The position numbers were made by a program, and so were the translations under genes. Of a DNA stretch of 64,000 nucleotides, positions 25,603-36,589 are shown in pieces. This DNA is from Rhexocercosporidium sp. MPI-PUGE-AT-0058. Taxonomy: Eukaryota > Ascomycota > Leotiomycetes > Helotiales. The stretch spans positions 1,302,001-1,366,000 of the forward strand of contig JAGTJL010000003.1 in the NCBI GenBank assembly GCA_020746875.1. The letters are read 5' to 3'. The stretch's first letter is position 1; the number at the start of each line of letters is the position of its first letter. Below the pieces are notes generated by a model. It was not told the DNA's origin, ran no database searches, and saw nothing but the letters and a program-made list of their open reading frames with translations.

Positions 25603-25640
25603 CTGCCTCCCTGCCTCCCTGCCTCCCTGCCTCCCTGCCT
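25603..25640. repeat. (CTGCCTCC)n octamer tandem repeat
   Basis: Four to five tandem copies of the octamer CTGCCTCC. It gives spurious frames on both strands. Confidence 0.9.
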
Positions 25641-25815
25641 TGTTTCCCCTCCGTGCCGCCACCACACGCCTGAGGTGGGCAGAGCAAGTAAGTACCAACC
25701 CACCTGCCTACTTGCCTACCTACTTGCCTACCTACCGACCGAAGGTTAGCAATACTGTACTGTACCTACCTAGCACGGCAAGAGCAAGAGCAATAGCAAC
25801 AGCCCACCCTACCTG

Positions 25816-25833
25816 CCCCCCCCCCCCCCCCCC
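25816..25833. repeat. Poly-C tract of 18 bases
   Basis: A pure run of 18 C residues about 290 bp before the glycogenin start. Its length is likely to vary and is prone to sequencing error. Confidence 0.9.
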
Positions 25834-26126
25834 GACCGTTGCGGCTGCAGCTATTTTAGCCGATTCGGAGGGCGGAAAGCTCAAGCTGGAGCTCCTTTCT
25901 CAAGCTTTCTCCTCCTCATTCTCTCTCTCTCTCACTCACTCTTACACACACTCTCTCTCTCTCTCACACTCTCACACACTTCCACCTCCACCTCCATTCT
26001 CTACCTCAACAACAACAACAACAACAACTGACTGGATGCCTTCTGCTCGCCAGTAACAATCTGCCCTTCCTCGTCTGTTAGCTCGGCATCTCCTCGAATC
26101 CAGCGCCTGGCCGTAGCACAGAGGCC

Positions 26127-28478
26127 ATGGCTTCGGACCGGGAGGATGTTTACGCGACAGTGAGTACTTACCCGTGCGCTGTTTACCTGCAGATGGAGCG
26201 CCCGCATACTGACTTGACTGCCTGCTATAGCTGTTGCTGAACGACTTCTACCTTCCAGGTGAAATCTGCTACCTTCTTCCAATCGACCTTTACTGACTAG
26301 AGCTTCAATTAGGTGCATTGGTGTTGGCGCATTCCTTACGAGATGCTGGCACGACCAAGAAGTTGGCCGTTCTGGTCACGACCGAATCCGTGTCTGCAGA
26401 TGCAATGGCACAGCTTCAGGTAGATGCGCCCGGCAATGGAAGAAAGAAAAAATCAAGGACCTCCTAACACCACGCAGAATCAATTTGATTTCATAATTCC
26501 GGTTGAGCGAGTGGTCAATCAGTCACCAGCCAACCTACACCTCATGAATCGACCCGATCTACATTCGACCTTCACCAAGATCGCATTATGGAAACAATTA
26601 CAATTCCGCCGGATCGTGTACATGGACTCCGACATGGTTGCCCTGCGTGCTCCAGACGAACTGTTCGACTTGCCTCAACCATTTTCTGCAGCTCCGGATA
26701 TTGGTTGGCCCGACATCTTCAATTCAGGTCTAATGGTCCTCAATCCGAATATGGGCGATTACTATGCTCTACTCGCCATGGCAGAGCGGGGCATATCCTT
26801 TGATGGTGCAGACCAAGGCCTACTAAATATGCATTTCAAGAACAACTTCAATCGCTTAAGTTTTACATACAATGTCACTCCGTCGGCCCATTACCAGTAC
26901 CTGCCAGCATTCCAACATTTCCAATCGAGCATAAGCGTAGCGCACTTCATTGGCTCGGAGAAGCCTTGGAGCCAGGGACGAGAAGCACATCGAGGCTCCA
27001 CTCCGTACGACCAAATGGTGGGGAGATGGTGGTCTGTCTATGACCGACACTACAAAGAATCGGTATGTTCTGACATGCTTACGCCCTGAATTTCCAGCTA
27101 ACCTACAATAGTCCGTCGAAAGTTCTGCAGAAGGGTCGTCATCGATTGTCCAGTATCATACGAAGGGGGAGTTCCAGCCAGTGGCACCCATTGTCTCGAG
27201 TGGCCAGGATTATCAACCTGAAGAGACAGAGAGTGAGATTTTCCAGCCGACCACTGAAGGGCCGTTGCATGAGATAGCATTAGAGATACCGAAAGAAGTA
27301 GAAGAGGCTTATGTTCCACCAGTCGAAACAGATCTGGATAAGGGGAAGGGGCCCGAAGCTCAGTCCCATGCCCAGTACTCGGCCTGGGATGCTAGCAGGT
27401 TAGTATCGCGGATTGCAGGAATGAAACTTGTACTGATTCTAAAACAGAGCCCCCCCACCCGCAGACTCTCAACCAGAGGCATCGAATTTTCCAGCGACGC
27501 ATTATGACATGTCTTCGGACCTGACCCCATTCAAAGCTCCAGAGCGATACCCCGATCCGCCAAAGAACATGTACTACGACGTGCCCAAAACGCCGACTTA
27601 TCAAAAGCCAGCACCCATCTTTCCATGGGAGAAGGATGCCCCTAAACCTACGAGGGTCTTCCCGGAAGATAACTTAGGCTTGGTCACAGAAGGTCTCGGG
27701 GCCGGCGACACAACATCCGTACCAGGAGTGGAGGACCAGGACAAGACTCCGACAACAGTCACACCTACCACTCCCATTATCTCGGTTTCGCCTGCTGATC
27801 CATGGCAGACGTACACGCGTGGGAACGCTTGGGATGACGTCCCCGAAATCGAAAGGTACATTGGAAACTTGCAAAAGAATCGCAAGGGCAATATCCAGGT
27901 ACTTCAGGGGTATGGTTCAGGTATAGAACAGGTTTCCAGTCCGGGTGCGAGGAGACACAGTATGAGGCTCACAGACTTTCCTTCAGAGCTTGAACGCCCT
28001 AGTTTGCCAGTGACTCCAGCCCCAATCCGGAGACCTAGTTTCTGGGGCGAGGAAAGAGACAAGGAAGGCGAGTTGCCAGCCGCAGAAGGAGTTCCTTCGC
28101 AGGAGGACTGGGTACTTTTTTCTATCCTTCTACGTGAGGTGGTTTTCTTACTTTTGGCAGGATCCGGTAGCACAGCTGGAGCAGCTCGCTCGGCGACAGT
28201 CAGACGTATTAGCCAATAAGTTGGGGAGTGATGGAAGCCCCGCGCGAGAGATTCCCTTAAGACCCCTTCCTTATGGTTCCGAGGGGGTGGCTTCTCCAAC
28301 CTACGTAGCTCAGGTGCCGCCTAGCGGAGGAACAGGGTCAGAGGAAGTTCCCAGAACTAAGATGGAAGAGCCGAGTTTCCATGGGCCCGGAGCAATGTGG
28401 GAAAGGGATGAGACGTTTCCTACCAAGGAGATACCTCTGGGACCGAGCGAAGAGGAGAGAGATGTGCTCGACAATTAA
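26127..28478 (+). CDS. Glycogenin (GT8 glycogen primer glucosyltransferase)
   Basis: Seven exons: 26127-26159, 26231-26258, 26313-26419, 26478-27062, 27112-27398, 27448-28111 and 28161-28478, giving 673 residues. All junctions keep frame, and exon 2 is only 28 nt. Glycogenin transfers glucose from UDP-glucose to its own tyrosine and builds the primer for glycogen synthase. The GT8 domain occupies about residues 1-255. It includes LLLNDFYLPGALVLAHSLRD, the metal-binding DSD motif (D106, D108) in YMDSDMVALRAP, FNSGLMVLNPN, DGADQGLLN and HFIGSEKPW. A long Pro/Ser-rich C-terminal region follows, with YSAWDASRAPPP near its first third and PVAQLEQLARRQSD near the C-terminus. These are typical of fungal glycogenins, where the end binds glycogen synthase. 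The start is the first ATG and gives the expected N-terminus. The open frame beginning at 26424 is intron read-through. Confidence 0.95.
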
Positions 28479-29635
28479 GCTCTGCGAAGCATGTACAATA
28501 TCTTTGCTGGTCGGTATATGGCATGTTTCTTGGCGAGCATTCACCGTTTGCATTCACTGTTTTCGTTCTTGCTTTAACGTTGAGGCAGATGCATTTTGCC
28601 ACGATCATCTGATTGCTGCAATGTCATGATGGATGGGAGGTGAATTTGCTCTTCTGCTACTGTAGATAGTTAGATACCAGGTCAAATAAGGGTGCGATTT
28701 TGATAATATAGTGCATGGTCGCATTGCAAGAACACTTTGGCCTGGAGATGAGCCGTTATGTGATATCTGTAGATGGTCCGCATAGGTTCGCAGTATGCCA
28801 GTTGGATTTGCAGCCATTTGGGGGGTCCAATACCTCCATAGAATGGAATGGAATTGAATTCTCTTGGTACACAATACCTAGGGAGATGAGATAGATACAT
28901 AGTTATAGGAGGGACCTCAGCTCTGTTCGAGGTGGATGAGCGCACCGATCGGATGAAGTCGGGGTTGGCACTGGGAGACGCCGCTAGTCAATGGGCAGCC
29001 ACCAATGAACGGACGAATTTCGATGCGACGAGAAACTGTTTCGGACAATTTAATTAGATGGTGGAGCCACGGTCTGACCTCTCGTCTCGTCTTTGTTTAC
29101 TTCCCTTTTCTCCGCAAGTATCTTCTTTCGTCTATCTTCAGCTTCAAATCCAGCCCAGCAGCCCAGAGAAGCACCGAGTCGCCGTCGCTCGCCACACTTG
29201 CGAATAGCTTCGTCGGATAGGCCCAAGGACAAGACGGGTAAGTACAGCCATGCCAAGTGTCCATCATGGCTCCGCTTGCGCCATTTTGTCTGGCAGGGAG
29301 GGCCTTTGGTCGATTGAATCAAGTCCCACTCACCGCCACCTCTTGTTTCTTGGTTGCTTGCCATCATCGCCTCTGCATCTCATTCATTCCCCCGGATTTG
29401 CTCGTGGAGGTGCTCTCTAGCTAGAGCTTTGTACAAGTTACACAACCCCTCCTCGACCCCCCCTCTCCTTTTCGCTGTTCCCTTCTACCTATCTCTCCCA
29501 TCTCAATTTCAACAGAACCGCGAGCTGCCCGAGAGCACTATTCCGTCTTCTTCTTCCTGATTCACTTGCCTTCTTGTATCATTTACCTTCCTCCTGTGTC
29601 CATTATATCCTTCTCATTCACAGCAAATCTCCAAG
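28479..29635. other. Intergenic between glycogenin and CDF gene
   Basis: The first part is the glycogenin 3' region. From about 29050 the plus strand becomes pyrimidine-rich (CTCGTC, TTTTCTCC, CCCCTCTCC), as expected for the promoter and leader of the CDF gene at 29636. No gene seen. Confidence 0.55.
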
Positions 29636-31009
29636 ATGGCGCATAACCCCGACGTCGCCCACAGCATTACAATGCACCCACATCCGTTCCACCTCCATCC
29701 AAACCGATCAGAGCACACCACAAGCCGATCCCATACCCCCATACAATCTACACCATTCTCGAAGCCAGGTACCAGTACCGCCATCGAAGCTGCCCATGCC
29801 GAAGACCACGACCCGATATCTCGACACACATCGACTGCAATGAACGACGTGGAGGAGCAGAGACCACCACGATACACACGCGAGAACGACCCATATCGCC
29901 TGTCTTCAGCATATAAGAACGAGAGCGAGCTTCAGCTTATCGCGGCCAATACCTCCCGGAAGCGTGATGGCTGCGGTCCCATCAAATTCAATGGAGATGC
30001 CAAGAAAGCAAGACAGATCCAGAAGTTCTACGAGACCCAGAATGAGAATATCGAGCGCATGTTGAAGCCTGTGGAGGACCATTGCGCAGATGCAAAGGCT
30101 GAAGCTGGAGACGACCACTTGAAATTCCAGATCGCTGTTTATGGGTCTTTCGCTGCCAATATCGTTCTTGCTGGGCTTCAAGTCTACGGTGCTGTGACTT
30201 CAGGCTCGCTTTCTCTGATTACTACAATGGCCGACTCGGTATTCGATCCCATGTCGAACATCACCCTAATCCTCACCAACCGCGCTGTCAAACGTGTTGA
30301 CCCAAACCGATTCCCATCTGGCAAAGCTCGTCTGGAAACAGTCGGAAACATTGTTTTCTGCTTTATTATGACGACGGTCTCATTCATCCTCATCGCCTTT
30401 TCCTGTCGCGAACTGGCCGATCCTCCTGAGAACGAAGTCAAGAAATTCCATCTTCCGTCCGTGATTGCCGTTGCAACAGCCTTTGTTACAAAACTTTGCC
30501 TGTTCCTGTACTGCTGGGCTCTGAAGGATAAATACTCACAAATCAACATTCTGTGGCAAGACCATCGAAACGATCTCCTCATCAACGGCTTCGGTATCCT
30601 CACATCCGTCGGTGGATCTAAGCTCAAATGGTGGATCGATCCCATGGGCGCTATCATCATCTCCTGCATCATCACATGTGTCTGGCTTCACACTGCATTC
30701 AGCGAATTCCTGCTTCTGGTAGGTGTCACAGCCTCGGTCGAGACTCAGCAACTCATCACCTACGTTTGCTTGACCCACTCTCCTGACATCGAGGGAATCG
30801 ACACCGTCAGAGTCTACCATTCTGGCCCAAGACTGATTGCTGAAGTTGACATCGTTATGAATGCCTCTTCGTCTTTGAGAGATACCCATGACGTTGCCGA
30901 GGAGTTGCAGATCAAGCTAGAGAGCCTTCCTGATGTTGAGAGAGCATATGTTCACGTTGATTATGAGACTACTCATAAGCCTGAGCATGCTTACAAGAAA
31001 GACATCTAG
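29636..31009 (+). CDS. Cation diffusion facilitator transporter, Mn-type signature
   Basis: A single exon of 457 residues. The N-terminal 130 residues are cytosolic and contain a histidine-rich start (14 His in the first 70 residues). Membrane segments begin with FQIAVYGSFAANIVLAGLQVYG near residue 163. The two metal-site motifs are DSVFD (D200, D204) in the second membrane helix and DHRND (D309, D313) in the fifth. A DxxxD pair in both helices is the mark of manganese-type CDF proteins, whereas zinc-type proteins have HxxxD. The C-terminal cytosolic domain (VRVYHSGPRLIAEVDIVM, PDVERAYVHVDYE) is the usual CDF dimerisation fold. It probably moves Mn2+ (perhaps Fe2+) out of the cytosol into an organelle or out of the cell. 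The start ATG 29636 follows a long pyrimidine-rich leader. Confidence 0.93.
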   Translation: MAHNPDVAHSITMHPHPFHLHPNRSEHTTSRSHTPIQSTPFSKPGTSTAIEAAHAEDHDPISRHTSTAMNDVEEQRPPRYTRENDPYRLSSAYKNESELQLIAANTSRKRDGCGPIKFNGDAKKARQIQKFYETQNENIERMLKPVEDHCADAKAEAGDDHLKFQIAVYGSFAANIVLAGLQVYGAVTSGSLSLITTMADSVFDPMSNITLILTNRAVKRVDPNRFPSGKARLETVGNIVFCFIMTTVSFILIAFSCRELADPPENEVKKFHLPSVIAVATAFVTKLCLFLYCWALKDKYSQINILWQDHRNDLLINGFGILTSVGGSKLKWWIDPMGAIIISCIITCVWLHTAFSEFLLLVGVTASVETQQLITYVCLTHSPDIEGIDTVRVYHSGPRLIAEVDIVMNASSSLRDTHDVAEELQIKLESLPDVERAYVHVDYETTHKPEHAYKKDI

Positions 31010-31692
31010 GATAGTGGAGGGGAATTAATTGTAGATATTCGGGATGTCGCCTGTACAAATAAATGATGGGTGGGAACGGGGGGTCTATTAGGATCTGAGT
31101 TGGTGGGCTGTTTGCTTTCTCTTCTCATGATTTGCGATGAGTATATTTGCCTTTCTATGGCTTGCGCGTCAATTCTCCAGAAATAACTCTACATTGATCT
31201 GACAACATGTCATGACATTGCCTACGAGTGAACCGAATTTGCCTTGGATCAAGCACGATCTTCAGCTCCCCTTGATACTCTTCCCGCTTTACAAGTCGAT
31301 TGGAAGTTTTGCATGATTCTCGTCAATTCACTAGAGGGTCTTAATATCATATAGGAATTCATAGTTGATCTTCCCACTGTTAGGAAAGACCTCAATTCAC
31401 AAGCTGTGACTCGACTGTTGTTATCCACTCATATACCCAGGTGCCTTATGGACATGTAGATGTCACTACAATCTACATAAATGGGGCTGAGCCATCGGCA
31501 ACCGTCAGCCTTACTTCCACAGATTAGACTTCCTTATAACAATGTGTCCTACTTGTACTTATTCCGACAGATATACTCTTCTTGGCTCTTCTATTCCTTC
31601 CAATATATCAAAAACCACATTCGCCATCTCACCCGTCCACTCGACTTCAATATACTCCTAGCTCCTCTCCTCACTCCCCCCACCCAGACAAC
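31010..31692. other. Intergenic spacer
   Basis: Holds the 3' region of the CDF gene and the leader of the next small gene. The last 130 bases are CT-rich. No gene seen. Confidence 0.5.
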
Positions 31693-32244
31693 ATGGCAGC
31701 ACATGGACGCAAATTCTCCTTTCTCCGCCTAATCAACAACGCCATCCCCAACTTCGCCCGTGACGATCCCAACGACGTAGACCTCTCCTCACCCCAAGCC
31801 GACGCCCTCTTCCGCTACCAACTCGCACTCCCTCAGCCCCGCTACCTAGGTGAAGAAGCATTCTCCATCGCAGGAATAGTAGGAAGTAAAACACTATCAA
31901 GAAATATATTCAAAGGTTTGATAAAGCGCGGTATCATCTCCCCAGCGTCTCAGAATCCCATTGCGGAGAACCAAGTCGGCAGAGAAGGAGGCGAGGTGCA
32001 GATGACGGTCAATACCGCGGGCATCACGAAGAACCTCGCACGTCAGTTGGCGAGTATCAGTATGCATGCCCAGAGGAAATCGGTCGGCTTGCTGTTTTTC
32101 TGGGAGGAGGAGTGTACGATGTGTATGCTTTTGGATTGGGAGAGGGACATCAGGAGGGTTTGGGGGATGGATGGGGTGAATGGGTATGGGGATTTGGAAA
32201 TTAGATTGGAGGCGGTAGGTTTTGAAGAGGGGGCTTATGCCTAG
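31693..32244 (+). CDS. Hypothetical fungal protein, 183 aa
   Basis: A single-exon frame of 183 residues starting at ATG 31693, behind a CT-rich leader. It begins MAAHGRKFSFLRLINN and has a predicted mixed structure with no signal peptide or membrane segment. A central part reads YLGEEAFSIAGIVGSKTLSRNIFKGLIKRG. The C-terminal part is unusually rich in Trp, Cys and acidic residues (FFWEEECTMCMLLDWERDIRRVWG). Codon use is C-rich in the third position in the first half and purine-rich later. I do not recognise the family. It has the appearance of a real gene because of the ordered composition and the leader, but it stands next to a transposon-rich stretch and might be lineage-restricted. Confidence 0.6.
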   Translation: MAAHGRKFSFLRLINNAIPNFARDDPNDVDLSSPQADALFRYQLALPQPRYLGEEAFSIAGIVGSKTLSRNIFKGLIKRGIISPASQNPIAENQVGREGGEVQMTVNTAGITKNLARQLASISMHAQRKSVGLLFFWEEECTMCMLLDWERDIRRVWGMDGVNGYGDLEIRLEAVGFEEGAYA

Positions 32245-32815
32245 TTTGAGGGCGGAGAGGACTGCAAATGTGGGGGGGTGGTGGTGTTGGGCATGTTTTG
32301 CCGAATTATGGGTAAGGGTGAATGATGATCTGGAGGCGTCTTGAGGAGGGCCGAAACTGGATCAGTGAAGCCAGACCTGATGTTCGGCAAAATGAATGCT
32401 TCTCGAAAAGGTGCAGGGTCAGCATTTTTGTTGTTTACTTTGAAGCGATGCTCGGGGGAAATGGTGGAAGCGAGGAGCAAAGGGTTCTGTCACATCAAGC
32501 GAGTCCTTGGCTAGGCGGGTGGCATACGGGCTAGGAAATTAGTCTCTTGGGTGAATCGGATTTGGGGTCCTCCACTGAGTTTTATCATGCGGAAAGCAAA
32601 TTGAGGATACTCAGTAACAAGTTACCTACTGTCCCCCTCCAAGAGTTTGAGCCATTTAAGCGAGAGGGCAAAACCATGAATTTCCTACCACGCCTATAAA
32701 CTTATATAACTCCACCAATTTTGAAGGTATTTAAGTAGAAAGTACACTTATTGATTCGTTAGCCTCTTCTCTTTAATTACATCTAAAACTTAAATAATTC
32801 GAGTATAAACTTACC
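32245..32815. other. Spacer, becoming AT-rich toward the transposon
   Basis: No gene. From about 32640 the sequence turns AT-rich and probably marks the left end of the Tc1/mariner element, although no terminal inverted repeat could be fixed by eye. Confidence 0.45.
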
Positions 32816-33916
32816 TTAATATTTTGTTTGCCACCCATTTGCCGCGATACAAGCCTCAATCTTATGGCTTATGCTCTGGTACAAAGCGTCGAACCTTGCC
32901 TTTGGAATAGCTGCCCAACACACCTTAAGAGCCTCTTCTATGTTTTCCCGGTCCTGCTCCGACTTTCCTTTGCAAGCTGAGAGTTCGGGATACATTTGTA
33001 TTATCATTTGCTTAAGGAGGTGCTAAATGTGCTCGATCGGGTTAGATCCGGGCTATAAGGTAGCTAATTCATAATAATTATACCACGTTCTACAAACTAA
33101 TCCCGAACTTTATACACGGTATAGATCGGGGCGTTATCTTGCATAAATATATAACCCGGATTATTCAATTCCTTATACCACGGCTCGATTTAACCGTCTA
33201 AGACCTCAATATATGAGTTGGCGGAATATTTATGCTTCTTGGACTTAAAATCTCGATCTATAATATACAAATTAGATCGCCCGTTATCTTAAAAGCACCC
33301 CTAAACCATTACAGTCATACCCTTTGATGCTTTGTAGGTTTCGATTATATTATGATCCCAATTTTGAGCCGGGAGTACGAAATACTTATTTCGTCTTTTT
33401 GCTCTTTCCCCGCTCAACAGAACACTCGTCACTCCACATCACTAAACCCTATTCCTCGGTACTCATATTTCTATGCCGTATACACTAAGCAAGCCGTGCC
33501 GCTTTATATTCTTCCGTGAGCTCAGGTCTCTTCTTAGCCCTCCAATTGCGTATGTTATGCTTTAAAAGCTCTCGCTTAATCGTAGAGTCGGAATATTTCT
33601 TTCCTTGCGCATCTCGGACCTCCTGATATGTATCGTCGGGGTTGTTTTTGATATAGCGTACGAGAGATCGTCTACCCCGTATCGAATAAACGATTAGCAT
33701 ACCGGATTTTGGAAGAGAGGCTCCTTCTGTGCGGAGGTGGGCGGTTGCGAGAGTTGATCGTATAGCCCCGCGGGAGACTTTGAGGGCCATAATGCCCCTG
33801 GATTTTACACTATTAGCATAAGCCTGTTTAATACGACCTCCTTTGTAAGGGGTAAGATCCTTCCCACGAGTGATATTTGGGTCCAAGGGACCAAGGGGAT
33901 TGCGTGGTGGTAGCAT
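32816..33916 (-). mobile_element. Tc1/mariner-family transposase, RIP-damaged relic
   Basis: The minus strand encodes a broken transposase. From ATG 33916 to 33485 is an intact N-terminal part with a helix-turn-helix DNA-binding region (RGAIRSTLATAH, SLVRYIKNNPDDTYQEV). The middle is interrupted by several stops: TAA at 33388-33386 where W is expected in K-W-V-F-R, and TAG at 33025-33023 where W is expected after EHI. It still reads WSDECSVERGK, MQDNAPIY (33144-33121) and SPDL, the usual DDE catalytic blocks. A one-base loss after SPDL shifts the frame. The C-terminal piece (33007-32816) reads MYPELSACKGKSEQDREN..CWAAIPKARFDALYQSISHKI. Trp-to-stop changes and local AT-richness fit repeat-induced point mutation. 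Confidence 0.85.
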
Positions 33917-35205
33917 TTTGTTGTAGGATTAATAGGGTAAAGAAAGCTGTGTCGCGAAAATTCGCGCTTTTACGCGTTTTCGGCTGATAGTTATGACTAA
34001 GTATAGTAACATAGCAAGGGGAACTTTGCTGGGCCGTAGAATAAGAGGTCGAGGCTGCTAGATGTCCCGGCTACTTTTTATATGCTTTACTGGCTTTCTT
34101 TTCCATGTTAGCTTCCTTACTTCTACATCTTCTATATATTTGAAGTGGAGACTCGCTATATTCTTCTGATACAATTGCAGAGTTCTTTTGATAGGGAAGG
34201 TGAGATTGATATGGCTGAGTCTGTGAGTGTGGATATGAAGCGGTTGAAGTTGAAGGACGGGATGGTCAGGATCAGGTGGATACCGATATCTTCGAAGACA
34301 CACAAGTGTAGCAACATGAGTTGTGTTGATAACTTGTGTGCAACCTTGGTTGGGCCTCCGCAGTTGACTTCTGAGAGGCTTGTCTTTGGGAAGAGTCTCC
34401 TTCTGTCTGGCGAGTACAATGTTGTCTTTCGTTCTACCGGGGAGGTTGTCTCAATCGCAAAACAAAAGGTGCAGTGAATAGATGTCATACCAAGCGATCA
34501 GCGGGATGTACAGTTAATGGGGTATATCGTTAGCGAAAAGAAAGAATGTACATTTGGCCTTGTTCAAAGCGCTGGATCTACGAAAGACCTAGAATGCAAG
34601 GCCGTTACCATACCTATAGAGCGTGGGTGGTCGGGGTTTTTGGGGGGTAATTCGTAGTTCGTAGACAACTTGCTGTTGGCCATAGACGAACGTGTACCAA
34701 GTTATTTAGTCTGGTTGTTTGTCTCACCGGAAGCTCGCTCATGTAAGACATAACGTTGGAACGTCACCAAGGCATTTGCGGAAGCTATAATGCGTAGATA
34801 GCCACACGGAACTCAATCCGCCGCATTAAACGCAGCACTACACAAAGGGTTAGCTTCATAGTCAATAATTTATGTACACTACTGCCATACCGTGCTGTGC
34901 CGTTCATATGCTTCGTCTTGATCGGTATCGCAGTTCCATCTTTCGTCATGAGGTCTCAATTGATAAATGTGATCAGTTGTCGTCATAGGGTTGATAAAAG
35001 GCACGTCTCCATGTATAAAACCGTCATGTGTTTGGGTTATCTTCTCACTCCTGCCTCATCGCTTCTCGACTATCCACACCACCGGATAAATTCCAATACC
35101 AAGACCTATTACCCTTCTATGCACCATGTCGTCTAAGAGGGTAACGTTCTGTCCCATCTTTAGCACAGGAACCTACAGCTAAACCTTCCACTTTCTTACT
35201 ACCAT
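33917..35205. other. Spacer with unassigned frames
   Basis: The first 100 bases include CGCGAAAATTCGCG-like dyads and may be the right end of the transposon. Overlapping frames on both strands at 34058-34488 (up to 110 codons) show no known family, and the choice between strands cannot be made. Nothing else is supported. Confidence 0.4.
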
Positions 35206-35648
35206 ATGCTTCAACACGTACTGACCTTTGCTGCCTTCTACCAGGAGATCCAAACCAGTTGGGCGAGTATTGGGAAATGGGAGGAGAACTATCAGAAGGT
35301 TGACCAGTATGTATTCTTCATGCTTGGATGGGTTGACAAGATAACCTTCATACACCTCCTCGTCGGGGAACAGTTATGTCTTTGTCATGTCTCGAGTGGA
35401 TCTGTTGCTGATCAGACACCTCTTCCTCTCCTGCAGAATTATTAAAGACGACAGTGGACATGAGAACTATATTCAGACCAGAAGTCTCCCACCCTTTGGG
35501 ATGCCACCGTAAGTATTTCCTTCCGACTTTTCGGCTTTGGCAATTTGTTCCTGATTTCAATGTCTGGTGTAGACCGCTGTCCGAGGATGCAATTGAGAAA
35601 CTGAAGGCCATTGATGGTCTCGTGGTTCGGTACAGGGATGAGGGGTGA
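35206..35648 (+). other. Possible small or decayed gene with a canonical intron
   Basis: Two stretches read like ordered protein: LTFAAFYQEIQTSWASIGKW (from 35216) and, downstream, IIKDDSGHENYIQTRSLPPF continuing GMPP (35433-35508). A canonical GTAAGT...GTGTAG intron (about 35509-35572) then leads to PLSEDAIEKLKAIDGLVVRY, RDEG and a TGA at 35646-35648. The last junction keeps frame. How the first part joins the second is unclear: GTATGT at 35308 and CTGCAG at 35432 are candidate sites. Start codon and family are unknown. It may be the end of a decayed gene, because it lies inside the transposon-rich island. Confidence 0.3.
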
Positions 35649-36282
35649 GGTTATTTGATACTGTCCAAAGCCTGTGAAATTTCTCGAACTCATTCAGGGA
35701 CAATGGTTTGTGAAGAATGTCAGAGCGGCAGCCTAAAAATAGCAACTTTTATCTAAAGTACTGTACATACGATTCGCACCTCGTCGTTGAATGTGCTTGC
35801 TTGTTTTGTTAAGCGAAAGCAATCCGAAGATCAACAATACCTATGGAGTCTACCTAAGTACTAAGCATTGGATTAGATCTGTTCTTTTCCTCCCCTCATG
35901 TGTAGTGGGCTTTCTGGCGATCTTCGAACGCAAATTCTCGGATCTACACCTCTATTTTAGAGCAAATATTCAACTTGAGGCAGATTTGGCACCATCATGT
36001 CTCACATCAGCCAGAATATCCGATTTTGTCAATATCGACTTTCCGTCAAGCAATACATTTTTTCCATAGACTGACCAAATCATAGGTTGAATCGGATTAG
36101 ATGATGAGATGCTTAAAGATCCGATCGTCTCTGCGCATGCAACCCCCCCCAATTTTGTTACAGGGCTCGCTTCAGGGTACTAAGCGCTGAGCTGGATCTC
36201 ATGCGTGAAGTCACAGCGCCAGACCTGAGCTGTGGAGATCGTCTATTGGCCCACCCGCATTTCATTCGAAAGGGCGGGGTAA
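35649..36282. other. Spacer in the repeat island
   Basis: No supported gene. Short frames on both strands only. Confidence 0.4.
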
Positions 36283-36522
36283 CACTATCCCCCCCTAAAT
36301 AATGTTATTCGGCGGAGATGTGCGGGTAGTCAGCAAGGGGGTTTAGCCAGTGAAATCTACTGCTTTCAGCTCTAGAATCTTCTACTTACACCCCCCGTCT
36401 TTACAACAGACCAATTTTTGGCCAGTGCAAATTTACTAGCAAGGTCCTTTAGCCACTCAAAAGCCCCCGTTTGTAGTCAGACCCATAATCTCCGCCGAAT
36501 AACAGTATTTAGGGGGATAGTA
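36283..36522. mobile_element. MITE-like element with long terminal inverted repeats
   Basis: The left arm 36283-36319 (starts CACTATCCCCCC, ends TTCGGCGGAGAT) is the near-perfect reverse complement of the right arm 36488-36522 (starts ATCTCCGCCGAATAAC, ends GGGGGATAGTA). They differ by a two-base length change in the C/G run and a few substitutions. The similarity appears to continue inward (GGGT..AGTC, GGGGG, TTTAGCCAG on one side and the equivalents on the other). The element is about 240 bp and has no coding capacity. No clear target-site duplication could be read. It fits a non-autonomous DNA transposon or a foldback element. Confidence 0.75.
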
Positions 36523-36589
36523 TTGAGCATTGTCCATCTGTATATTCCTAAATTCGACGTATCCGCCGGCAATCTAGATTCGGTAGCAT

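Larger units (their letters stand above)
24129..26126. promoter_or_regulatory. Divergent intergenic region rich in simple repeats
   Basis: This 2-kb region separates the starts of the LPxELR-type gene (minus) and glycogenin (plus). It contains a GAT/ATG triplet run, the CCTACCTCA tandem array, an octamer array, an 18-base C tract and CT/CACT runs just before glycogenin. It probably serves as promoter and leader for both genes. Frames inside it (for example 25559-26056) are translations of repeats. Confidence 0.6.

Noticed and set aside
26424..27089. Separate glycosyltransferase gene starting at 26424
   Set aside because: This frame begins inside an intron. The upstream exons give the expected glycogenin N-terminus.
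32640..34020. Terminal inverted repeats of the mariner relic
   Set aside because: Only short partial matches (for example AGTAACA-type words) were seen on the two sides. They are too weak to define the ends.
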